38,248 nt of DNA from a virus. Where the stretch lies: positions 1 through 38,248 of IMG/VR virus record IMGVR_UViG_3300046543_000143; one strand, written 5' to 3'. Made by a program: the position numbers and the translations under genes. The notes below the pieces were generated by a model. The model did not search any database. It was not told the DNA's origin and was given only the letters and a program-made list of their open reading frames with translations. This document shows positions 31,191 to 36,936 of this stretch, piece after piece; position 1 is the first letter of the stretch; each line of letters starts with the position of its first letter.

Positions 31191-32000
31191 TTACCGCACA
31201 GCCGCCAGCAGGTCCTCGTCCGAGATGTGGGCGTAGCGCATCGTCGTCTGTATCTTACGGTGTCCGAGGAGCTTCTGGACTACCGCGATGTTCCCAGTCC
31301 TCGACAGCGTCCGGGTTGCGGCGGTATGTCGCAGGGCGTGAAGGACGAAGTCGTCGTCCCCCTCGAGGCCCATAGCCACCTTCAGGCGCAGCCATACAGC
31401 CCGCAGTTTCCCCTCGTCCAGGGCGAAGGGCAGACCCTGGGCAATCGCATCCTGAGCGCGGACGCTGAGGGGCACCGAGCGGGGCTTCTTCGTCTTGTTG
31501 ACCCACAGCCGAACCCACGGTCCATCCACGTTCTTCTCCTCGAGGTTCAGGATCTCCGAGCGGCGCATTCCGGTGTCGATGGAGACCGTAAGGAACCTAG
31601 CGACCTCGGCCTCTCCCCAGGTGTCCAAGAGGGCGAACAGCTGAATTTCTTCGACTTCTGTCAACCAGCGGGTGCGTCCCTCCGTTTCTTCCTTCCATTC
31701 GAACTTCGGCATCTTGGCGATCCACTCGCGCTCGAAGCCGTACTTGAGGACCGTGTGGATGTTGGCCAGCTTGCGGTTGACCGTGGCGTCCGCGATGGTC
31801 CCTTGGACCTCCAGGATGAAGTCGTCGATGGTCGTAGTCCGGACGTCCTCGAGGGCCAGGTTGCCGACCACCTTGATGAACTGCTCGACGTTGCGGTAAG
31901 CGGTGAGTTCGTAGGCCTTTCCGCGCCACAGGGCCTTAGCGGCGATCCGAAGGAGTTCGTGGAGGTTCGTCGGTGCCTTCTGTTTGGCTGCGGTCTTCAT
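31191..32000 (-). CDS. tyrosine recombinase, integrase/Xer-like (269 aa)
   Basis: Catalyses site-specific DNA strand exchange. The C-terminal catalytic domain has R146 (TGMRRSEIL), a probable beta-lysine near K172, H221 and R224 (HALRHTAATR), H247 (GHRKIQTTMRYAH) and nucleophile Y256. The N-terminal core-binding domain is about 100 residues. It lacks the extra arm-binding domain of lambda-type integrases, so it is closer in size to Xer or plasmid resolvases. With par and rep genes nearby it may resolve multimers, integrate the phage, or both. Confidence 0.92.
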   Translation of the reverse strand: MKTAAKQKAPTNLHELLRIAAKALWRGKAYELTAYRNVEQFIKVVGNLALEDVRTTTIDDFILEVQGTIADATVNRKLANIHTVLKYGFEREWIAKMPKFEWKEETEGRTRWLTEVEEIQLFALLDTWGEAEVARFLTVSIDTGMRRSEILNLEEKNVDGPWVRLWVNKTKKPRSVPLSVRAQDAIAQGLPFALDEGKLRAVWLRLKVAMGLEGDDDFVLHALRHTAATRTLSRTGNIAVVQKLLGHRKIQTTMRYAHISDEDLLAAVR

Positions 32001-32115
32001 CGTTGGTCTCTCGCTTTGGTATGAGGGAAGTATCAGGCCCTACTGGGACACTACACGTCTCAATCGTTTTCCCGATGTGCGTTGTCGAACACAGAGTCGA
32101 CTTGCCATGGATGTG

Positions 32116-32144
32116 ACTGTACCTATTTGTACAACATAATGCAA
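32116..32144 (-). promoter_or_regulatory. host-type promoter of the recombinase with TTGTACAA in its spacer
   Basis: Minus strand: -35 TTGCAT (32139-32144), 17-base spacer, -10 TACAGT (32116-32121). TTGTACAA occupies the spacer (32127-32134) and belongs to the 18-base element shared with 5661-5678. The -35 is the same hexamer as at the RNAP promoter. Confidence 0.55.
32117..32134 (-). promoter_or_regulatory. operator candidate TTGTACAAATAGGTACAG
   Basis: On the minus strand 17 of 18 bases match 5661-5678. It covers the -10 and spacer of the recombinase promoter, where a bound protein would repress. Confidence 0.5.
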
Positions 32145-32155
32145 CCCATCAGACG

Positions 32156-32187
32156 AAAAAAATTCCCCCGACCTGAGTCAGGGGAAT
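32156..32187 (-). terminator. intrinsic terminator of the replication operon
   Basis: Minus strand: ATTCCCC/GGGGAAT stem (with an inner CCTGA/TCAGG alternative) followed by seven T. It lies 16 bases after the last gene of the replication operon (32203). Confidence 0.88.
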
Positions 32188-32202
32188 ACTTACGCGCTTG
32201 CA

Positions 32203-32514
32203 TCATCCGGCGTGGGGTGGGTGAATAGCGGCGTCCGCACGCTCATTACTCGCGGGAGTGGCGTAGAGAGGTTCGATTTCGTAGATGCTTCGGCTCTCGA
32301 ACTTCTCCGGATAGATTGTGTATTCCCACGGACCCGGACCCCACTGCTTTCCGTTGATTTCCGCAGTCAGTCGCCAGCGCCACGCCACCGGCTTCGCCAC
32401 CGCTGTGTCGGCGATGCTCGCGGAGAGAATGTCGAGAGCCACGCGTTTGAAGTCTCTAAACGTATCGGCATTTCTCGCCGTGTGATAAATCTGCCCAATC
32501 TGTTCGTCAGTCAT
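32203..32514 (-). CDS. hypothetical protein (103 aa)
   Basis: Helical N-terminus (MTDEQIGQIYHTARNADTF), then PVAWRWRLTAEINGKQWGPGPWEYT and IYEIEPLYATP. The VAWR...EPLYA pattern is common in small phage proteins of unknown role. Last gene of the replication operon, 3 bases after the preceding stop. Confidence 0.75.
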   Translation of the reverse strand: MTDEQIGQIYHTARNADTFRDFKRVALDILSASIADTAVAKPVAWRWRLTAEINGKQWGPGPWEYTIYPEKFESRSIYEIEPLYATPASNERADAAIHPPHAG

Positions 32515-32517
32515 TCC

Positions 32518-32742
32518 TCACTCCGCCAAACTCGCAGCCAGGCTGCGAAGGTTCGCCATAATCACGTGGCTATCGATCATGCCAGCCGCGCCCGCGATGC
32601 GCTGAATCTCGCCGCGCTCCACGCGCATGGACATATTGCCCGCCTGGATCATAACGGACCCATCGAACGCTGAAACGCCCATGATGGTGATTTGCACCGG
32701 CTGCGAGTTGTCAGGCTCCTCGATAGGGCGCGGGGAGGTCAT
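32518..32742 (-). CDS. hypothetical protein (74 aa)
   Basis: A beta-rich first half (PVQITIMGVSAFDGSVMIQA) and helical end (MIDSHVIMANLRSLAASLAE). Its start overlaps the stop of the preceding gene (ATGA). No domain was recognised. Confidence 0.7.
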   Translation of the reverse strand: MTSPRPIEEPDNSQPVQITIMGVSAFDGSVMIQAGNMSMRVERGEIQRIAGAAGMIDSHVIMANLRSLAASLAE

Positions 32743-32909
32743 TCGTACACCACCGCGTCGATGCCATAGTCACAGCCATCGTAGATGTAGCCACCACCGT
32801 AGTAGGCTGCGTTAGCCGGTGTCGAGAACAGGCCGATGAAGGTGATGATCGCGAGGAAGCCCAGGAAGAGAGCTGCGTACGGCTTGCGGAACTTGGGTGC
32901 AGGGATCAT
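32739..32909 (-). CDS. small secreted or membrane protein with signal-like N-terminus (56 aa)
   Basis: Read from the ATG at 32909, with AAGGAG in perfect position; the longer frame is a shadow of the zinc-finger gene. A hydrophobic helix (ALFLGFLAIITFIGLFS) ends in a signal-peptidase-like PANAA, followed by a short Tyr/Gly/Asp-rich tail (AYYGGGYIYDGCDYG). Possibly a periplasmic or membrane-anchored peptide; function unknown. Confidence 0.65.
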   Translation of the reverse strand: MIPAPKFRKPYAALFLGFLAIITFIGLFSTPANAAYYGGGYIYDGCDYGIDAVVYE

Positions 32910-33115
32910 GCGAAGCTCCTTGTGTTGAGTTTGGTCACCCAGAAGCCATCGGCGTTCTTCGCCATACCCTGGGCAGTCATTTGCATCGGTGTGAGGCAGC
33001 GGCGGGGGTTCTCTTCGTTCCCGAAGTCCCCACGGCGGTGCTTCTCGAAAGCCACGGTCGAGTTGAAGTACTCGGCGCAGCACGGGCACTGGTTGCGGTC
33101 GCCAGTCAGTTTCAT
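32906..33115 (-). CDS. small C2H2-type zinc-finger-like protein (69 aa)
   Basis: Starts MKLTGDRNQCPCCAEYFNST; cysteines CPCC (10-13), a following His (AFEKHRRGDF) and Cys (RRCL) suggest a zinc finger. The pattern CPxC-x-x-x-F...AFxxHRxGxF...RRCLT is common in small phage proteins, where it may bind nucleic acid. Its start overlaps the preceding stop by ATGA. Confidence 0.75.
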   Translation of the reverse strand: MKLTGDRNQCPCCAEYFNSTVAFEKHRRGDFGNEENPRRCLTPMQMTAQGMAKNADGFWVTKLNTRSFA

Positions 33116-33315
33116 GCGTCCCCCAGATAGAGAGTCCCAGGGACAACCTCGGTGCCCATGATGTACTCGACGTTCCCCTCGTAAGGGTGCAGGTCCATGT
33201 CGCGCCACTCGGTCCCGTTGTAGTGGTAGCTACCGGAGTATTGGCACGCCACGGCCACCTCGGTGTCCTCGGGGATGGTCTCGAGGTACGCCTTGAGTTC
33301 TTTCACTGTTGTCAT
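33112..33315 (-). CDS. hypothetical protein (67 aa)
   Basis: Read from the ATG at 33315, which overlaps the stop of the gene before (ATGA). MTTVKELKAYLETIPEDTEV is a common opening of phage proteins of unknown function. The rest is beta-rich (TEVAVACQYS, VVPGTLYLG). Confidence 0.72.
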   Translation of the reverse strand: MTTVKELKAYLETIPEDTEVAVACQYSGSYHYNGTEWRDMDLHPYEGNVEYIMGTEVVPGTLYLGDA

Positions 33316-33527
33316 TTGGTCATCTCGTAGTGCAGGGTCCACCGGAGCCGCGTGGAGAGAATCTGGATCTCCTTGGCAAGCTGGTAGATGTCGTGGGTCA
33401 CTTGGTTAGACCGCGTCATCTCGTCGAGCTTGGTGATTCGCTTGGTCAGTTCGATCTGGAGTTCCACCGAGAGCACCTCGGACCCGATGGCCAGTTCTTC
33501 GTAGATTTCGTGGATGTCCTTGATCAT
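33312..33527 (-). CDS. hypothetical helical protein (71 aa)
   Basis: Read from the ATG at 33527, with AGGAGG seven bases in front. Almost entirely helical with repeated Ile/Leu/Glu (EEIYEEL-like, LAKEIQILSTRLRW), probably a coiled coil. No domain was recognised. Confidence 0.72.
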   Translation of the reverse strand: MIKDIHEIYEELAIGSEVLSVELQIELTKRITKLDEMTRSNQVTHDIYQLAKEIQILSTRLRWTLHYEMTK

Positions 33528-33838
33528 TCGACCTCCTGAAGCATGTGGCACCCGTAGTTCTGGCCGCGCTTCACGAACGCGAACGTCCCGGTCAGCTTAC
33601 CGTCCCGCAGGAGCAGGACAATAGCGTCAAAGTCCGTCATGAAGAACTCAACCCCTGTCCCGTCCGAGCGCTCGAAGTGAAGCGTCGCGGCGCTACGGCC
33701 CCTGCTGAACCCTACGTAAGTAAGTGTGTCGATGAAGGGCGTGTTATCCCGCCACTCGATCTCATGCCACCTCGCCGCATAGCCCATCTGGTTGCCGTCC
33801 TTGTCGAACGGTATTTGGTAACTACCTTTCTTGGGCAT
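33524..33838 (-). CDS. hypothetical protein (104 aa)
   Basis: Read from the ATG at 33838, which shares its base with the TAA of the upstream gene (TAATG). Beta-rich, aromatic protein (IEWRDNTPFIDTLTYVGFSR, ATLHFERSDGTGVEFFMTDF). No recognised domain. Confidence 0.72.
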   Translation of the reverse strand: MPKKGSYQIPFDKDGNQMGYAARWHEIEWRDNTPFIDTLTYVGFSRGRSAATLHFERSDGTGVEFFMTDFDAIVLLLRDGKLTGTFAFVKRGQNYGCHMLQEVE

Positions 33839-34059
33839 TATTCGACGATCTCCAGGCGCACCTTGGCCACCTGCCACTGCCCCCCGTTACCAGCACGGGC
33901 CTTGGCCTTCGCTTCGCTGCGGTACAGGTGCGGGGCCGACGAGGTGCCCGAGGGGCCACCCATGAAGGTTCCAAGGGCTGCCTCGTAGCGCGAGTAAGGC
34001 CCGCTCGGGACCGTGGTCTTGACCAGCGCCCAATAGAACTCTTGGTTCTCGAGCTTCAT
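33838..34059 (-). CDS. hypothetical protein (73 aa)
   Basis: Read from the ATG at 34059, which overlaps the stop of the upstream 51-aa gene. Extended/beta N-terminus (MKLENQEFYWALVKTTVPSG), glycine-rich middle, basic stretch (YRSEAKAKARAGNGG). No domain recognised. Confidence 0.7.
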   Translation of the reverse strand: MKLENQEFYWALVKTTVPSGPYSRYEAALGTFMGGPSGTSSAPHLYRSEAKAKARAGNGGQWQVAKVRLEIVE

Positions 34060-34211
34060 TGCGTGAGTTCCTTGAAGAACAGGTCGAAGAAGTCCGCAGG
34101 GACCCACGACTCATGGTTGTTGTACGAAGGGATCACGACCTTGTATCCCTGTACGTTGTTGCGAACTTCGGGGGTCGCTTGGCAGAAGTAGCCGCCGTAG
34201 TACGTCTTCAT
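34056..34211 (-). CDS. hypothetical miniprotein (51 aa)
   Basis: A 51-residue frame (MKTYYGGYFCQATPEVRNNV...) that begins one base inside the stop of the previous gene (TAATG at 34211) and ends overlapping the next start (ATGA). Aromatic and beta-like with an FFDLFFKELTQ C-terminus. The junctions make it convincing. No family recognised. Confidence 0.68.
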   Translation of the reverse strand: MKTYYGGYFCQATPEVRNNVQGYKVVIPSYNNHESWVPADFFDLFFKELTQ

Positions 34212-34447
34212 TACAGGACCTCGGACTTCGTGTTCGGGAGGCTGTCGATGGCTGCGAGGAGGTCCAGGTAGACCTCGTCCAGCGGACGATCCAGGATTGC
34301 TCCCGTGGCCTCGAGGACCATGAGTTCCTCGTTGAAGCTGTCGACCACGATGCGCTCTTCTTGGGTTGGCACGCGGCGCTGCTGTTGCACTACCTGCATG
34401 AGGGCCGTAAGGACCACGGCCTTCAGCATTACTTTCGTTGCGTTCAT
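34211..34447 (-). CDS. hypothetical protein (78 aa)
   Basis: Starts MNATKVMLKAVVLTALMQVV, a possible signal-anchor-like helix, then acidic and helical. The leader carries AAGCGAGAGA before the start codon, shared with the genes starting at 36284 and 32000. Function unknown. Confidence 0.72.
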   Translation of the reverse strand: MNATKVMLKAVVLTALMQVVQQQRRVPTQEERIVVDSFNEELMVLEATGAILDRPLDEVYLDLLAAIDSLPNTKSEVL

Positions 34448-34469
34448 TTCTCTCTCGCTTACTTGTTGG

Positions 34470-34796
34470 TTACGTCTTGAACCGGTCGTCCAGTTCAGGT
34501 TTGTGTTGGATCAGCCACGATGCGAACATCAGGCAGCACGATGCGTGGTACAGGTGCCCCTCGCCGCTCTCAGGGTCCACGTCCTCGCCCTTTAGGAACG
34601 CGAAGGTGTGCCGCAGAGACGCGCCGATAAGGCGGGTGATCGCCATGCCCTTGCGCCAGTTGTGTGCAGCGTACTTCTTGGCACCGAATCCGAGGACTCG
34701 GGAGACTCCCTCGAGCCACTCGGGTTCCAAGAGGGCCATGGGAGGCTTGTCGGAGTCGAACTTGAGGCCCACCAGCGATTGACTTACGGGGTCCAA
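34470..34796 (-). CDS. dATP/dGTP diphosphohydrolase domain protein (DUF5664-like, 108 aa)
   Basis: The pattern (F)DSDKPPMALLEPEWLEGVSR, FGAKKYAAHNWRKGM, SLRHTFAFLKGEDVDPESGE and HLYHASCCLMFASWLI matches the DUF5664 group, annotated as dATP/dGTP diphosphohydrolase and carried by many phages. It presumably shapes the nucleotide pool. The start is a TTG at 34796, with GAGG seven bases before, inside the end of the exonuclease gene; a GTG at 34772 is an alternative. Confidence 0.8.
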   Translation of the reverse strand: MDPVSQSLVGLKFDSDKPPMALLEPEWLEGVSRVLGFGAKKYAAHNWRKGMAITRLIGASLRHTFAFLKGEDVDPESGEGHLYHASCCLMFASWLIQHKPELDDRFKT

Positions 34797-35506
34797 AGTT
34801 TCACCTCGTTGTTTTCGAAGTCCCAGTCCTCAGCGCGGAGGATGCGGGCCATCCGTGCGTTCATGATTGCGTCCTCCTCAGTGAGTCCAGCCTTGAGGTA
34901 CGCGTCGACCACGGTCTTCCAAACTGCACCGTGCTTGTCCAGGAGCTTCTCGGCGGTCTTGGGGCCGATACCCGGGCAACCGCCGTACCCATCCGTCGCA
35001 TCGCCCATAAGGGCCTGCAGGAGGAACTGTCGATTGCCGTCCTTCTCGTTCGATTCGACCCATTTGCCTTCGAGTTTCTGGTTGAGGTGGAACATGCGTC
35101 CAGGGATCGTCAAGAGATCCTTGTCCATGGTTGCGGGGAACGCCTTGCCGGGGAACTTGGTCGCCAGGATGCCCATGCAGTCGTCAGCCTCGAGCTGGTC
35201 CTTCTCGAAGTAGGGGAAGTTTTCCTTCGCCCATTCCTTGAGTGCCCCATAGCCGACCGGCTTCGGGCCGCGTTTCGACTTGTAGAGCGGGTTCAGCGCC
35301 TTGCGGTAGTTGTTGCGCCCGGTGAAGCAGAGCTTGAATTCCGAGATGCCCGCCTGGTCGATGACCTTGTCGAGCCACTCCTGGAAGCGCTGCTTGCCCT
35401 TGGCGAAGTCGAAGTAGTAGCTCCACGTATCGGAGTCCCACTCGATCTCTTCCTGGGCACTGGCGCACGACGAGAAGCATGTGATGTCGGCGTCGATCAG
35501 GAGCAT
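34784..35506 (-). CDS. 5'-3' exonuclease / flap nuclease, T7 gp6-like (240 aa)
   Basis: Degrades DNA and removes RNA primers in T7-type replication. Acidic metal ligands are visible: D5 and D7 (LLIDADI), E106, D108 and D109 (QLEADDC), D128 and D130 (TMDKD), D169 and D172 (MGDATDG), followed by a helix-hairpin-helix (GIGPKTAEKLL, 179-189). These define the FEN/5'-3' exonuclease family. It lies downstream of DNA polymerase as in T7. Confidence 0.93.
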   Translation of the reverse strand: MLLIDADITCFSSCASAQEEIEWDSDTWSYYFDFAKGKQRFQEWLDKVIDQAGISEFKLCFTGRNNYRKALNPLYKSKRGPKPVGYGALKEWAKENFPYFEKDQLEADDCMGILATKFPGKAFPATMDKDLLTIPGRMFHLNQKLEGKWVESNEKDGNRQFLLQALMGDATDGYGGCPGIGPKTAEKLLDKHGAVWKTVVDAYLKAGLTEEDAIMNARMARILRAEDWDFENNEVKLWTP

Positions 35507-35709
35507 TTGTGGATCTTCCCGTCGACGATGTAGCGAACCGGACGGCTCGAGACGTGGCCGAATACCTCTTCGATCACTTCGAATTCCTTGCCCGAGTTGT
35601 ATCCGTACTTGGCCGCGTTCTTCGCGAAGGATGTCGCCGGGGCCTGGGCCTTGAAGGAGGCGAGCAGGTTCCCCCGCACATACACGTTGTAGAGAGTTAC
35701 GCTGTCCAT
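35497..35709 (-). CDS. hypothetical protein (70 aa)
   Basis: Pattern VTLYNVYVRGNLLASFKAQA, AAKYGYNSGKEFEVIEEVF, YIVDGKIHKCS. It resembles the C-terminal part of the next upstream gene product (35709-36284: VTYRICVDGKIGTTEYPSQA, GKDGEEFSIWETV), suggesting that both share a small domain. Overlaps the exonuclease start. Function unknown. Confidence 0.7.
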   Translation of the reverse strand: MDSVTLYNVYVRGNLLASFKAQAPATSFAKNAAKYGYNSGKEFEVIEEVFGHVSSRPVRYIVDGKIHKCS

Positions 35710-36284
35710 CAGACGGTCTCCAGGCTCTTCGAAACCTTCACGCGGTAGTCGGCAACCATCACCGTCTCCCAGATGGAGAACTCCTCGCCGTCCTTGCCAT
35801 GCAGGAGCGCTGCCTGCTCTGCTGCTGCCTGGCTCGGGTATTCCGTGGTGCCGATCTTGCCGTCCACGCAGATGCGGTAGGTGACCGGCTGCGGTTCGGC
35901 TTCCTGCTCGACTACCTCGACCACTTCCTCGACGTGCTTCACGCGCCTGGAGAAGCAGCTACCCAGGGTGCCGTTATCTGCCGACACATAGAGGATGTCG
36001 TCGTCGCCCAAACGCGTCACAGTCGCCTTAACGCCCATGGTCAGCGTGCTACTGTAGTCCTCGACGAACTCCACGCGGTCACCCACGCGGAAACCATCGG
36101 CCTCGAGTTCGCTCGGGTAGAAGTCACCCGGGGCACCATTCGGAGCCTCTACGCCCACGCGGCCATCATGGGTGTAGCCGTCGGTGTCGACCACCAGGCG
36201 GTCATGGAAGGCGCTCGGGTGAATGCCCTTGACTTCGGCCTTCAGGCGCAGCTTGTCGCCGATTTTGAATTGCTTTGCGTTCAT
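35709..36284 (-). CDS. hypothetical protein with two SH3/KOW-like repeats (191 aa)
   Basis: Two N-terminal repeats, FKIGDKLRLKAEVKG and FRVGDRVEFVEDY, resemble SH3-like barrels of nucleic-acid or ribosome-associated proteins. A Glu/Val-rich linker (VEEVVEVVEQEAEPQ) and a C-terminal domain related to the neighbouring 35497 product follow. The ribosome leader AAGCGAGAGAGAA stands at 36286-36298. Not assigned to a known family. Confidence 0.75.
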   Translation of the reverse strand: MNAKQFKIGDKLRLKAEVKGIHPSAFHDRLVVDTDGYTHDGRVGVEAPNGAPGDFYPSELEADGFRVGDRVEFVEDYSSTLTMGVKATVTRLGDDDILYVSADNGTLGSCFSRRVKHVEEVVEVVEQEAEPQPVTYRICVDGKIGTTEYPSQAAAEQAALLHGKDGEEFSIWETVMVADYRVKVSKSLETV

Positions 36285-36517
36285 TTTCTCTCTCGCTTGA
36301 AGTTGCGGCTCTTGGACTCAGCGTTGAGTACCTCGAGGCCCTTGGTCGTGAGGTGCCACCGGTTGGTGAACTCCCCCCACTCGACCATTGTTGTGATGAA
36401 GCCAAGGCTTGCGGCCATGGCGATGTCTATTGCGGAAGCTCGGGCGAAGTTGCCCTTCACGTACACGGGAGCGTTTCGGCACTCCCGCAGAACGTGCATG
36501 AGGTCTGTGTGTTGCAT
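36281..36517 (-). CDS. hypothetical small winged-helix-like protein (78 aa)
   Basis: Read from the ATG at 36517 that overlaps the HNH stop (TGATG); a GTG 15 bases upstream is an alternative. The end (ITTMVEWGEFTNRWHLTTKG, LEVLNAES) looks like a winged-helix wing. No domain recognised. The HNH gene is inserted directly in front. Confidence 0.65.
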   Translation of the reverse strand: MQHTDLMHVLRECRNAPVYVKGNFARASAIDIAMAASLGFITTMVEWGEFTNRWHLTTKGLEVLNAESKSRNFKRERK

Positions 36518-36936
36518 CAGGCTTTGCCCCACTCACGTATCCAACGGCAAGCAGAGCTAACCGTCCGACCGTACAAGGACGCCAGATGGGTCCCCGTGCA
36601 TCGGGTCTCTTCCCAGTACTTCCTGGCGGACTCGCGAAGCTCCGAGTACCTCTCTAGGTTCGTAAGGATCGCGTGGTCTTTACCCGAGATGCACTCAAGG
36701 TGTTCAACGTTCTGGCACGCCCTGTTTCCGCACTTGTGGTTGATCTCATGGCCTTCTGGGATTGGGCCGTTGTGTGCCCTCCAGATAAAGCGGTGAAACA
36801 TCTCCGCCTCCCCCGTACCCCGCTTACTCCATGCCTTTCTAAAATAACCGTCAGCATTCAAGCGGTGCGAGAGGGGGACGAGACAGCCGCTGTCCAACTC
36901 AATGAACCGCAGTGCAGTTGCTCGTTTATCCATCAA
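36517..36936 (-). CDS. HNH homing endonuclease (139 aa)
   Basis: An HNH nuclease core of the NUMOD/HNH_3 kind: FHRFIWRAHNGPIPEGHEIN, HKCGNRACQNVEHLECIS, with the His-Asn-His residues (GHEINH, NVEHLE). The C-terminus (residues about 100-139) is helical and basic and could bind DNA. It is located at the 3' end of DNA polymerase, a frequent homing target, and overlaps the polymerase stop by ATGA. It carries no splicing intron visible here. Confidence 0.88.
   Translation of the reverse strand: MMDKRATALRFIELDSGCLVPLSHRLNADGYFRKAWSKRGTGEAEMFHRFIWRAHNGPIPEGHEINHKCGNRACQNVEHLECISGKDHAILTNLERYSELRESARKYWEETRCTGTHLASLYGRTVSSACRWIREWGKA

Noticed and set aside
32117-32134. LexA (SOS) box
   Set aside because: CTGT...ACAA has a 10-base gap here, not the 8 bases of the CTGT-N8-ACAG box, and the last base differs. 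A phage-specific repressor site is preferred.
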